Below are positions 40,865 to 49,556 of a stretch of 64,000 nucleotides of DNA, piece by piece. Under the pieces are notes generated by a model that made no database searches, was not told the DNA's origin, and saw nothing but the letters and a program-made list of their open reading frames with translations. Source of the stretch: an uncultured Allobosea sp. (GTDB lineage Bacteria; Pseudomonadota; Alphaproteobacteria; Rhizobiales; Beijerinckiaceae); the NCBI RefSeq assembly GCF_945957345.1, contig NZ_CAMFKW010000004.1, positions 1 to 64,000 on the forward strand, in the 5' to 3' direction. The first letter of the stretch is position 1. The number at the start of each line of letters is the position of its first letter. Both the position numbers and the translations under genes were made by a program.

Positions 40865-41431
40865 ATGAAGCTGGGGCTGGCGCGGGTTTCGACGGACGGA
40901 CAGGATCACAGTCTTCAGCTTGACGCGCTGAAGGCGGCCGGGTGCGAGCGCATCTTCACCGAGACGATCTCGGGGACGAAGGCTGAGAGACCCGAGCTTC
41001 GGAAGCTCCTCGACCATGCCAGGAGCGGCGACGTGATCGTCGTCTATTCGCTGTCCCGGTTGGCGAGGTCCGTGCGCCACCTCATCGACCTGAGCGAGGA
41101 GTTCCAGCGCCGCGAGATCGGCTTGATGTCTCTAACCGAGTCGATCGACACCACCACCCCTGTCGGTCGCTTCCTTTTCCACCTTTTGGCGTCTTTGAGC
41201 GCCCTGGAAGTTGATACCCTTCGAGCCCGAACCAGGGCTGGGCTTTTGGCCGCCCGTGCCCGTGGTCGCGTCGGCGGACGCCCGAAGTCGCTCGACCCGG
41301 TAAAGCTGACCGTGGTGAAGACGCTGCTCAGCGAAGGGACGCTGACGGTCGCCGAGATCGCCGAGCATGTCGGCGTCGCGCCCAGCACAATCTACAGGGC
41401 GCTCAAGGGCGGGCGGAGCGCGCTGGCCTGA
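40865..41431 (+). CDS. Serine recombinase (resolvase/invertase), right copy
   Basis: 188 residues, catalytic Ser9 in ARVST, intact catalytic domain and a C-terminal HTH reading LTVAEIAEHVGVAPSTIYRAL. It is identical to the protein at 24864 except for Ser for Gly in LLSEG and Gly for Gln in EHVGVA, both in or next to the DNA-binding domain. The GCGAAGGAGAGGCG segment gives a good ribosome site. Confidence 0.95.
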   Translation: MKLGLARVSTDGQDHSLQLDALKAAGCERIFTETISGTKAERPELRKLLDHARSGDVIVVYSLSRLARSVRHLIDLSEEFQRREIGLMSLTESIDTTTPVGRFLFHLLASLSALEVDTLRARTRAGLLAARARGRVGGRPKSLDPVKLTVVKTLLSEGTLTVAEIAEHVGVAPSTIYRALKGGRSALA

Positions 41432-41936
41432 CGGTCAGGGAGATCGTAGCGCTGCGTTCTCGCGCACGAGATTCAGTCAGATTCGACCCCTCGCGCGATC
41501 TCCGTCATCTGCCTGTTTAAGCCTAGCCGCCTGCGGCGGCAGATGACTCTCCCTGCATCGAGGTGATGAAGACCTCGTTCTTAATACCCGCCACATGGAT
41601 TTCGAGGTCCGATGCGCGCAGCGCGAGGTCGCCTCGAAATCTGATGTGGCACGCGGATCGCGCTCGGCTGCGCAGCGGCAGAGCGTGAGCGGCGTCAGAT
41701 CAAGTCCAGGTCTCTGCTCGATCTCATTCCGGTACGACGAGGGGCGCTGGCGCGCCCCGTCGTTCCGAGAACGCCATCTTCGCGCCCGCGCCCTGCGGGC
41801 TGTGGGCACTCGATGCCGCCCTCGGTTGGAGCTTCAAAAGTAAATTGAGGAATCGAGTCCTGTCGAGGTAAAAATAATGTGTCATCTCTTCCTACTATAT
41901 AAAGGCAGATGACAGATTTAATCATGGATATTATCG
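41432..41936. other. 505-base non-coding region with repeated GGCAGATGAC words
   Basis: No convincing gene. The decamer GGCAGATGAC occurs inverted at 41504-41513, direct at 41538-41547 and direct at 41904-41913, with a partial inverted copy (GTCATCT) at 41881-41887. The first pair encloses a second hairpin (GCCGC-CTGCG-GCGGC). TATATAAA precedes the last copy, 23 bases before the helicase start. It may be a promoter with operators or an iteron-type origin. Confidence 0.5.
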
Positions 41937-43415
41937 ATGCATATTACAGTGTACCAGGGCGCTCCTGGCAGCCGCAAGACCCTAACCTTCCTCGATACGG
42001 CGCTAGATAACGCTGGCCTCTACCTTGTCGCCTTCCCGCGCAACGCCCTGATCGACGAGCAGGCCGACTACTGCCGGAAGAAGGCCGCACAGATCGGCGC
42101 AGCGGCGTCGATCGTACCGATCCACACGGACCAGTCCTGCCATCGTGGTCAGGTCGGTCGCCGGATCGAGGAGGCCCTCGAAGCCAAGGCCGGGCAGAGC
42201 CATGTCGTGATGATGATCAGCCACGCTGCCCTGCTCGTGCTCGACCCGGCACTGCTCGCAGGCTGGCACGTAGCGATCGACGAGAACCTCGACGCCAGTG
42301 TCGGCTCAGGTGTGTTCGTGGCCACCACATCCTGGAGTGTGCTCGCCCGTCACTATCGGCTCGATCCCCTTCCAGGCGGCCAGCATTGGGAGGTGGTGCC
42401 ACGTGATGATGTTGCTCCTCTGACGCGGAAGGCAATCGCCGCCGAGGCCAAGGACGGACTCTCGGCTTTCCTGACCTATGCCTCACAATCGCGCCGCACG
42501 GTTTTTGTCGATGTAGGCGACTGGCGCGAGGCCCAGGTCGGGCGTTCAATCCGCTGGTGGTCGATCTGGACCCCGCTCGTCCTGAACCGGTGCGCGGCGG
42601 TGACGCTGATTGGGGCGGGCTACTTCGAGAGCGTTCCCTTCCATGCCAACGACTGGCTGGCACGTGGTGCCATCACCTATGCGGAGAAAGACCTGAGCGT
42701 GGCGGGCCGGGCGAACCCTCGTGTGCGCATCCACTACTACACGCGCGGCCATGTCGGTTCGACAAAGTGGTGGGAGTCTGATGAAGGCCACCGCTGCCTT
42801 TTGCAGGTCTCGGACCACCAGAAGCTGATCGGCGGGCCGGGCTACTGGTCGTCGAATGACGCGATCCGGCTGGTCTTCCGCGCCCGCTTCCCTGGTGAGT
42901 GGTGCTCGCCCAAACAAGCAGGCACGAACGGGCTGATCCGCCACACCTCGTGCCTGTACATCTACTCGGCGAAGCCGCAGATGGACGACGCTCCGATCAT
43001 CGATTTGCTCGGCCTCGATCGTGATGTGATCCGCCGGGCGCGCGAGTTCGAGGACATCCGCCAGTTCGTGCTGCGCGGGGCACTCAGGCGGCCAGACTAT
43101 GCCGGGACCTACGACATCTACCTGTACGACCTCGCCCAGGCCCAGGACCTCGAAGCCTATCTGCACGGCATCGGCATCGCTGACCTGGAGTTGGTGCCGG
43201 TCGTCGAGGCCGGGATCATGGACGTGGTCCGCCCTGGCTCAGCCGCCGTTGTGCCGAAGGCCCCGCTGAGCCGCCAGGAAAAGCGGGAGAGGAACACCGC
43301 CAGCCAGCAGAAGCGCCGGGCCAAGGTTCATGCCGAGGAGACGGCCAAAGGCATCGTGCGGAAGCGCGGGCGGCCCAGGAACGCATCGGTAGACCTCGGA
43401 GCCATTGCGCCCTGA
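41937..43415 (+). CDS. SF2-like helicase/ATPase of the element
   Basis: 492 residues. A Walker A-like GAPGSRKTLTFLD lies at the N-terminus and VAIDEN is in the Walker B position. The C-terminal half has a motif VI-like region (FEDIRQFVLRGALRRPDYAGTYDIYLYD). The general plan matches the split helicase at 21888-22400 plus 22397, so the two look like distant paralogues, but this one lacks the primase part. The tail is very basic (KAPLSRQEKRERNTASQQKRRAKVHAEET). It ends 63 bases before the attR core. Confidence 0.7.
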   Translation: MHITVYQGAPGSRKTLTFLDTALDNAGLYLVAFPRNALIDEQADYCRKKAAQIGAAASIVPIHTDQSCHRGQVGRRIEEALEAKAGQSHVVMMISHAALLVLDPALLAGWHVAIDENLDASVGSGVFVATTSWSVLARHYRLDPLPGGQHWEVVPRDDVAPLTRKAIAAEAKDGLSAFLTYASQSRRTVFVDVGDWREAQVGRSIRWWSIWTPLVLNRCAAVTLIGAGYFESVPFHANDWLARGAITYAEKDLSVAGRANPRVRIHYYTRGHVGSTKWWESDEGHRCLLQVSDHQKLIGGPGYWSSNDAIRLVFRARFPGEWCSPKQAGTNGLIRHTSCLYIYSAKPQMDDAPIIDLLGLDRDVIRRAREFEDIRQFVLRGALRRPDYAGTYDIYLYDLAQAQDLEAYLHGIGIADLELVPVVEAGIMDVVRPGSAAVVPKAPLSRQEKRERNTASQQKRRAKVHAEETAKGIVRKRGRPRNASVDLGAIAP

Positions 43416-43478
43416 TCAAAGCAAGACCATAACCCACTGACCTTGTTCGCCTGCCACACTGGTGCTTGGTGGAGGACG

Positions 43479-43497
43479 CCCCTAGGGAGCGCCATTT
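43479..43497 (+). repeat. attR core
   Basis: CCCCTAGGGAGCGCCATTT, the second direct copy of the tRNA-Glu 3' end. A small hairpin AAGCCA-TCAGAG-TGGCTT (43505-43522) follows and is likely the original tRNA terminator, displaced by the element. Confidence 0.9.
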
Positions 43498-43660
43498 GCC
43501 GCCTAAGCCATCAGAGTGGCTTAATCTCCTGAGATGTCATAAGTTTCTCGGCTTGGAGCGCTGCACTTCGTTGTTGCACACTCAGCGGAGAGATCGTGCC
43601 TGCGGGTGGCTGGCTGCGCAAGCGCCCGGGGACTGGCGTGTTCCCTCTCAAAACAGAAGA

Positions 43661-44165
43661 TCATCTATATCTTCGGAAGGTGCCGCGACCGGGCTGCGTT
43701 TGCGCGATCCGGTCCTGGGACGTGCCAACAATCCGATGATGGATCGTTCGTTCGATCTCGAGCGTCTCGGCAAGACGCAGCCCCGCAATGGCGTGCTCAA
43801 GCCGTTGTCGGATACTGTCGCCCGACTGCAATGCTATGATCACGGCTCCGGCCGCCGTCACGACCTTGCCAGAACGTGCCGCCGCCTCGCCGGCAAGCGT
43901 GATGCTGCGGCGCTGCCGGCCCTCGACCTCGGCCAGGATAACCGAAAGCGTGTCTGCCAGTGCCCAGAGGGCGGGAGCGTATCGCGTTTCGAAATCGTGT
44001 TGGGCTGCCAGGGTCGAGGCCAGCAGGATCTTCATCCGGTCGTGATCGCGCGCAGGCTTCGATCGTGCGCTGGACCCGGGTCGTCAGCCCGACGATCTCT
44101 TTGGCAAAATCGCCGAAATCAGGTCACCGAGCTCGGTGATGTTCCCAAAGACCGGCTCACTCCGG
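43661..44165 (-). pseudogene. Frameshifted remnant, chemotaxis-receptor-like
   Basis: Minus-strand pieces in different frames read PVFGNITELGDLIS (44165 onward), DFAKEIVGLTTRVQRTIEAC, and RMKILLASTLAAQHDFETRYAPALWALADTL. The last continues to ALQSGDSIRQRLEHAIAGL. The QxGDxxRQRxEH wording is typical of alphaproteobacterial methyl-accepting-like signalling proteins. At least two frame changes are needed to join the pieces, so it is a decayed gene. The family call is tentative. Confidence 0.5.
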
Positions 44166-44177
44166 CCCGGCCCACGG

Positions 44178-45350
44178 TCAGCGACGCCGGGACGCGGGAT
44201 ACAGCGCTGCCGCATACAGATCGAGATAGCGCCGTGCGACTTCGTTCCAGGAATACGAGGCGAGGTCGGAGAGGCGCGGGCGCGTCGCAGCGGGCGCGCG
44301 CAGAAGGGCTGAGTGGGCCTCCCTGACCGCAGTCGCCGCCCGTTCCGGATCGGCGAAATCGACGGTATGGACCGTGGGGAATTTGTCCGCCAGCGCCGCG
44401 AAGGCGGCGTTGGGCTGCACGATGGGCACAAGGCCCGCGCTCATCGCCTCGATCAGGGCGAGCCCGAAGCCCTCGAATTCGGAGGCCGAGACGAAGAGCG
44501 AGGCCTGGCTCATCAGCGCACGCACGGCGGCGTCGCCGAGGCCGAGATGCAGCGTCACGGCCTGTTCCACCCCTGCGGCCGCGATTGCCGCCCGCAGCGC
44601 TTCCTCGCTCCAGTCGGAGGTGACGCCGATCAGGTCGAGATGCCAGCCGGGCTCGCGCCGGGCCAGCGCCGCCATGGTGGCGATCAGCCGGTCGGGGCGC
44701 TTGTTCTTGGAGAAGCGGCCGATGCTGACGAGGCGCTTCCGCGGCTCGGGGCTGGAGGCGCCGGCGAACTTGTCGAGATCGACGCCGTTCTCGATGACGG
44801 TGACCCTGCCGGGTGCGATCTGGCCGAAAAGCCGCGCATCATTGGCGCTGCAGCCGGCGATGCCGCGATAGGCCAGGGCCGAGAGCCGGGTCGGCCCATT
44901 GAACCAGAGCGTCTTCAGCGCCGAGAAGTCGCCGGTATGGAAAAAGCCGCCATGGGTCGTGGCGACGAGCGGCTTGCGATGCAAGGGCCAGCCGAAGGCC
45001 AGGGCGTCGAAGAAGAAATCGATCGCATGGACATGGACGAGATCCGCATCGCCGAGATGGCGGAAGACGGAAGGAGCAAGCGGGTAGCGCGTCGAGCCGC
45101 GGAACGGGATGCGGGTTACGGGAATGCCGTCGAGCACTTCCTGGGTCGGTAAGACTTGGTCCAGCCGCACGAACAGGCGGTCGAGCGTTACCACGGACGG
45201 GCTCAGGCCGAGCTCGCGCTGCACCCGGCAGAGATTGGCGACGACATCCTCCAGCCCGCCGCGATTGGGATGGAATTGGCGTACGACATGGGTGATGCGG
45301 GTTCCGGCCGGCAGCGCCGGAGCGAGATCGTGGGAGAAGGGGGCGGTCAA
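44178..45350 (-). CDS. Family 4-type glycosyltransferase
   Basis: 390 residues from TTG at 45350, overlapping the GH5 stop by 4 bases. The N-terminal lobe has ITHVVRQFHPNRGGLEDVVANL and VVTLDRL; the donor lobe has VTVIENGVDLDKFAG, SIGRFSKNKRPDRLI and the EX7E motif ASEFEGFGLALIEAMSAG. It is a retaining GT-B enzyme that adds a sugar to a lipid-linked polysaccharide at the cytoplasmic face. It is the last gene of a five-gene minus-strand operon. Confidence 0.9.
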   Translation of the reverse strand: MTAPFSHDLAPALPAGTRITHVVRQFHPNRGGLEDVVANLCRVQRELGLSPSVVTLDRLFVRLDQVLPTQEVLDGIPVTRIPFRGSTRYPLAPSVFRHLGDADLVHVHAIDFFFDALAFGWPLHRKPLVATTHGGFFHTGDFSALKTLWFNGPTRLSALAYRGIAGCSANDARLFGQIAPGRVTVIENGVDLDKFAGASSPEPRKRLVSIGRFSKNKRPDRLIATMAALARREPGWHLDLIGVTSDWSEEALRAAIAAAGVEQAVTLHLGLGDAAVRALMSQASLFVSASEFEGFGLALIEAMSAGLVPIVQPNAAFAALADKFPTVHTVDFADPERAATAVREAHSALLRAPAATRPRLSDLASYSWNEVARRYLDLYAAALYPASRRR

Positions 45351-46375
45351 GGCTTGGCATCCTTGCCGCAGGCCGCGGTCTTCTTGCTGGTCTTGAGATG
45401 CGCGAGCAGCAGCTTCACCTGCGGGCGTTCGCCGCCCGGCGTCGGTTCGAGGTTGAAGACATAGTCCTGCGGCCACCAGGCGCCGGCGCCCCAGGCCGTC
45501 CAGCCCAGCCATTGCCGGGGGCTGGCATCGACCGCGGTCACGATCTGGCGTAGCGCCGTCAGGCATTCGGGGCGGGTCGAGGCGGCGAACTCGCCGAGGA
45601 AGCCGCGGCGGTCATGCGTCTTCAGCCAGGCGGTGACGTCACCGATCGCCTTGAGCGCGCCGGCTGCCGCCGAGCATTCGGCCGAACGACCGGAATAGTC
45701 GGCGTCGAGATATTGGTGGAAATCATAGGCGTAGCGGTCGCGCGGGTCCTTCACGTCGAGGAGGTCTCGGCCGTTGTTGCCGATGGGCAGATCGGCGGTC
45801 CAGCTATGGGCGCCGCCATAGGCGGTGCCGGTCACCAGCAGGAGCTGGTTCGCGCCTTCCTTGCGGATCGCGGCGATCGCGGCGTTCTGGATCTGCGCCC
45901 AGGCGGCGCTGTTGATGTCGTAGGGCTCGTTCATGATCGAGAAGACGAGCTTCGGGCGATCGCGGAAATGCCTGGCGAGCCGTGCCCAGACATCAGCGAG
46001 AGCCGAAGCCGGAAGGCTCTCCGAGCCCAGCTGCATCTTCTGGTAGTAGCCGAAATTATGCAGGTCGATGATCGGCGTGAGTCCGGCGATCTCGGCCCAA
46101 GTGACGGTATCGGTGAGGCGTGCCAGCTCCATGAGGTCGAGCGGTTCGTTCAGCGCCGGCTGAAGACGCTCCCAGCGGAAGGGCAGGCGGACGCTGGTCA
46201 TGCCGAGCTGGCCGAGCCGCTTGAGAGCCGCCTCGCCGGGATAGGTGTAGTCATGGTCCGGTCGGCCGGGCAGGCCGCCGAACTCGGCGCCCGACAGGTT
46301 GACGCCGCGCAGGCAGGTCTCGGCCTGTGCTGGCAGAGCGAACAGGGCTGCGAGCGCGAATAGGACGCTTCTCAT
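45347..46375 (-). CDS. Glycoside hydrolase family 5 (cellulase-like endoglucanase), secreted
   Basis: 342 residues. The signal peptide MRSVLFALAALFALPAQA is followed by RGVNLSGAEFGG, typical of GH5. The acid/base is E150 in SIMNEPYD and the nucleophile E262 in GFLGEFA. It would cut a beta-glucan in the periplasm. Inside an exopolysaccharide operon such enzymes trim or control chain length of the polymer (compare ExsH or BcsZ roles). The start at 46375 overlaps the upstream stop by 4 bases. Confidence 0.92.
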   Translation of the reverse strand: MRSVLFALAALFALPAQAETCLRGVNLSGAEFGGLPGRPDHDYTYPGEAALKRLGQLGMTSVRLPFRWERLQPALNEPLDLMELARLTDTVTWAEIAGLTPIIDLHNFGYYQKMQLGSESLPASALADVWARLARHFRDRPKLVFSIMNEPYDINSAAWAQIQNAAIAAIRKEGANQLLLVTGTAYGGAHSWTADLPIGNNGRDLLDVKDPRDRYAYDFHQYLDADYSGRSAECSAAAGALKAIGDVTAWLKTHDRRGFLGEFAASTRPECLTALRQIVTAVDASPRQWLGWTAWGAGAWWPQDYVFNLEPTPGGERPQVKLLLAHLKTSKKTAACGKDAKP

Positions 46376-48174
46376 GGCGCGACGATCCGCAGCAGGGCGT
46401 CGAGCAGCCGGCGTCCGGCGCCGAGATGGGTGAAGTTGTGGTCGGCGTCGGGGATCGTGGTCAGGGTCGCGTTCGGATAGGCGGCGAGGCGCTCGCCGCC
46501 TTCGCCGAAATAGGTCTTGAACTCCGCCATGCCGATATCGCCGTCGGCATAGATCAGCGCCAGCTCGACCTTGCGGCCGGCGAGCACCTTGAAGCGGCGA
46601 TGGCATTCGCGATGCAGCCGGCCATGCTTGGTCAGGCGTCCGAGCATCGGAGCAAGCGAGACCGAGAGCTTCTTGCGCCAGCGGAAGAGGAGGTAGCGTC
46701 CGGCGGGGCCGACGCGCAGGCGGCCGGTCAGCAGGCGGCGCAGGCCGCCCTTGCGGGTCAAGGTGGCGCCGAGATCGCCGACGCTGCGGTGGGCGTAGCG
46801 GATTGCATCCTCGACGCTCTCTTCGGGATCCCAGACGAAACGCTCATTGTTGACGATGACGAGGCGGCGCACGCGCGGGTCCTGCACGGCCGCATTGAAG
46901 GCGGCATAGGCGCCGCTGCAGCGGCCGATCAGCACCGGGGTCGCGAAGCCACGCTCCTCGAGCGCATCGATGGCGAGGCGGACATCGTCGATCTGCGCCT
47001 GCGAGTAGAGGATTTCCTCCGGGCCGCCGGTGGTGGGCGGGCTGTCGCCGACGCCGGAAACGTCGAAGCGCAGCGAGGCGATGCCGTGCGCGGCCAGGGC
47101 GCGGGCCTGGATCACGCTCGCTCGGGCCCAGCCGATATGATAGTCGCGACCGGCATTGACGAAGAGGGCAGGTTCGCCTGCTGCAACGCCGATCGGCTCG
47201 CAGAGCACGCCGAAGAGGCGTCCGTCCGGGCCGAACCGGAGCGGACGCTCGACGAAGCCCTCGCCGCGTAAGCCCGCAGCGGGAAGAGGCGCCAGCGGCT
47301 TGCGCAGGGCCGGTACCGTGCCTTCCGGCAGTGCGGCGCGTTCGGCAATCCAGTCTGTCACCGTTGCGATCATGGCCGGCGGTGGAAGGGCCGAGGTCGG
47401 GTCGGTTGTCAGGACCTCATAGCCGGCATAGTCGCGCTGTTCGACGGCCGCGCCGAGGCCCGCGAGAGTCTCGGCCATCGCGGCGTCGCCGCCATGGCCA
47501 GGGCGTGCGAGGAGAAGGACCTGCTTCGCCGGGCTCTGCATCATGGCCTGCAAGCCCAGGGTCGCTATGGCCCGCAGGCGCCCCGGCGCCAAGCGCAGGC
47601 CTGCGACGGCGCAGCGGGTGTCGTCGTCGGGGTCGACGCCGATGCCGATCCGGTCCGAGACCATGCGCGACCAGGCCGTGAGCTCGCGCAGATAGCGCTT
47701 GCCGTTGCCGACCGGCGCCATCAGCACCAGGGCCTCGACCGGCGCCAGGGCTTGCGCGGCCTGCAGGGCGAGCGTCCCGCCGAGCCCCTGTCCGACCAGG
47801 ACGAGGCGCGTGCAGCCGCTCGCCTGCCGCAGCAGGTCGGCTGCGGCGCGGATCGTCTCGAACCAGTCGTCCAGCCCTTGCGGATGGGCGGCCTCGAGCG
47901 CATCGCCCTGTCCGGGATAGTCGAAGCGCAGGCTGGCGATGCCGGCGGCCGAGAGGCTGTCCGCCAGGCTGCGCCAGGTCGCGCGCAGGCACAATTCTTC
48001 GTAGCCGATGGCGCCGAGCATCAGCACCGCGACCGGCGCCCGGCCGGGATGGAAGACGCCCACGCTGCTGGCGAAGGTCACAGGCTGGCCGAAAGGCCGC
48101 AGCGCGGCCGGGGCGAGGCCGGCCCGTGGCGGCTCGTCCTGGTCCGGGGAGGGCCGGAGGGCGGCGGCGATCAT
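46372..48174 (-). CDS. Tandem alpha/beta-hydrolase protein (exosortase-associated-like) with altered nucleophiles
   Basis: 600 residues with two alpha/beta-hydrolase domains. In domain 1 the nucleophile elbow reads GQGLG (128-132), so the Ser is replaced by Gly130. In domain 2 it reads GRCSG (417-421), placing Cys419 at the nucleophile site. ASLRFDYPGQGDA and ASLRFDVSGVGDS are the matching oxyanion-side segments. The protein resembles a fusion of the two exosortase-A-system-associated hydrolases, though no exosortase is nearby. It may modify acyl groups on the polysaccharide. Confidence 0.85.
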   Translation of the reverse strand: MIAAALRPSPDQDEPPRAGLAPAALRPFGQPVTFASSVGVFHPGRAPVAVLMLGAIGYEELCLRATWRSLADSLSAAGIASLRFDYPGQGDALEAAHPQGLDDWFETIRAAADLLRQASGCTRLVLVGQGLGGTLALQAAQALAPVEALVLMAPVGNGKRYLRELTAWSRMVSDRIGIGVDPDDDTRCAVAGLRLAPGRLRAIATLGLQAMMQSPAKQVLLLARPGHGGDAAMAETLAGLGAAVEQRDYAGYEVLTTDPTSALPPPAMIATVTDWIAERAALPEGTVPALRKPLAPLPAAGLRGEGFVERPLRFGPDGRLFGVLCEPIGVAAGEPALFVNAGRDYHIGWARASVIQARALAAHGIASLRFDVSGVGDSPPTTGGPEEILYSQAQIDDVRLAIDALEERGFATPVLIGRCSGAYAAFNAAVQDPRVRRLVIVNNERFVWDPEESVEDAIRYAHRSVGDLGATLTRKGGLRRLLTGRLRVGPAGRYLLFRWRKKLSVSLAPMLGRLTKHGRLHRECHRRFKVLAGRKVELALIYADGDIGMAEFKTYFGEGGERLAAYPNATLTTIPDADHNFTHLGAGRRLLDALLRIVAP

Positions 48175-49556
48175 CGGCTGGCTCCTTCCGCTTCGGGGCG
48201 GCCAGGCAGGGGAGGCACGGCGGGTTTGGGGGCTCCGCCGAACAGGAAGGGGCGGAAGAAGGCGGTCGCCATGTTGTCGATCCCCCAGCGATGCTTGATC
48301 CAGTACCAGGCGACGAGGCTCGAGGCGGTGCTGAGGATCAACCCGGCGGCCGCGATGCCGATCAGGCCAGCCAGTCGCGCCAGCCCGTAGAGCAGGCCGA
48401 GATAGAGCACGAACAGGATCGCCCGGGCGATCAGGAAGAAGCGCTCGCCGCCGCCGATCATCAGCAGCCATGAGCCCGGCCCGAAGAAGGCCAGGGAGAC
48501 CGCGAGGACGCAGAGCACAGTCAGAACGTCTTCGTGCTTGACGAATTCGGGGTTGAACAGGTGCAGCACGAAGGGGGCGACGACCGCGAGCCCGAGCGCG
48601 CCGAGCAGCGAGATGCAAAAGCTGGCGAAGGAAAGCCGCCCTATGACGAGCTGGGCGCCGGCCGTGTCGGATTTCTGGAAATGTGCCGCGATCATCGGGA
48701 TGCCGACGGTGTCGATGGCCGAGATCGGCAGGGTCAGCAGCATGGCGATGCGCAGCGCGACGAAATAGAAGCCGGCCTCCTCCAGCCCGAGCAGCGCGCC
48801 GATCAGGACCGTTTCCAGATAGGCGGCGGCCGAGTTCAGCGTGTTGTTGGCGATGAAATAGCCGCTTTCGCGCCGCCAGGCAGAGCGGGTCTCGCGCGGG
48901 ATGCGGCCGTGGGCGCCGACCCAGCCCAGTCCTTCGTCGCGCAGGAAGGCGGCGCTCTGGTAAAGGGTCGTGGCCGCGAGCAGGCCGGTGACGATCGCCA
49001 TCGCGCCGACGCCTCCCATCATGGACCCCGCGAGAGCGGCGCCGGCGATGCACAGGATCGAGCTGCCGCGCCAGACGATCTCGCGCGGCACCAGCGACAG
49101 GTTGATGCGCCCGTGGATGCGGAAATAGTTCTGGTAATATTCGCTGAGCGCGAAGATGGCTGCGAAGACGAAGGCGAGCCAGAGATAGCGATAGGTCGGC
49201 GGCAGCTGCTCGGCGAAGAGCCAGAGTGGCAAGGCCGCCCCCAGCAGCACGAGGCAGCCGAGCGCCAGCCAGCGGGCATTGACGTCGATCAGGGCCTGGT
49301 TCTGCGGATTGCTGGTCGGCTCGGTGCGCTGGTAGTGCTTCACCACCAGGATCTGCTGGCCAAGCACGGCGATGAGCCCGAGGCCGCTGCCGATCGAGAA
49401 CAGGAAGACATAGAGGCCGTATTCCTGCGTTGGCAGGAAATGGCTCGCCGTCAGCAGCACGAAGAAGCTCAGGATGGTGCTGCTGAAACGCGAGGAGAAG
49501 GCCGGGATGAACCGGCCCGCCGTCTCGGTCCGCATCAGGCGCAGGAGAGCCTTCAC
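48171..49556 (-). CDS. Polysaccharide flippase, Wzx/MATE-like
   Basis: 461 residues with about 12-14 membrane helices. The N-terminus has FIPAFSSRFSSTILSFFVLLTASHFLPTQEYGLYVFLFS, typical of oligosaccharide flippases. It would move the lipid-linked repeat unit to the periplasmic face. The start is GTG at 49556, overlapping the upstream stop by 4 bases; an ATG at 49535 is possible. It carries a Pro-rich end (PKPAVPPLPGRPEAEG). Confidence 0.9.
   Translation of the reverse strand: MKALLRLMRTETAGRFIPAFSSRFSSTILSFFVLLTASHFLPTQEYGLYVFLFSIGSGLGLIAVLGQQILVVKHYQRTEPTSNPQNQALIDVNARWLALGCLVLLGAALPLWLFAEQLPPTYRYLWLAFVFAAIFALSEYYQNYFRIHGRINLSLVPREIVWRGSSILCIAGAALAGSMMGGVGAMAIVTGLLAATTLYQSAAFLRDEGLGWVGAHGRIPRETRSAWRRESGYFIANNTLNSAAAYLETVLIGALLGLEEAGFYFVALRIAMLLTLPISAIDTVGIPMIAAHFQKSDTAGAQLVIGRLSFASFCISLLGALGLAVVAPFVLHLFNPEFVKHEDVLTVLCVLAVSLAFFGPGSWLLMIGGGERFFLIARAILFVLYLGLLYGLARLAGLIGIAAAGLILSTASSLVAWYWIKHRWGIDNMATAFFRPFLFGGAPKPAVPPLPGRPEAEGASR

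Larger units (their letters stand above)
40525..41432 (+). repeat. 908-bp inverted repeat with serine recombinase, right copy
   Basis: Reverse complement of 24863-25770 with only a few base differences found, in the recombinase 3' end. It begins at CTGAACG (40525) and ends at GCCTGAC (41432). Confidence 0.92.
20173..43497. mobile_element. 23.3 kb integrative element inserted at tRNA-Glu
   Basis: The 19-base core CCCCTAGGGAGCGCCATTT (T-arm strand, acceptor and CCA of the tRNA plus three T) is found at 20173-20191 and again in the same orientation at 43479-43497. Between them lie a tyrosine integrase next to the tRNA, helicase/primase genes, two serine recombinases, a methyltransferase, regulators and many unknown genes. 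No conjugation apparatus is seen, so it would be mobilisable or satellite-like rather than self-conjugative. A third copy of the core, inverted, is at 21487-21505. Confidence 0.9.

Noticed and set aside
24863..41432. Composite transposon with IS ends
   Set aside because: The repeats carry serine recombinases of resolvase size, have no terminal inverted repeats of IS type, and no target duplication was found at their edges.
20173..43497. Prophage or self-conjugative element
   Set aside because: No capsid, terminase, tail, type IV secretion or intact relaxase gene was seen; only replication, recombination and unknown genes.
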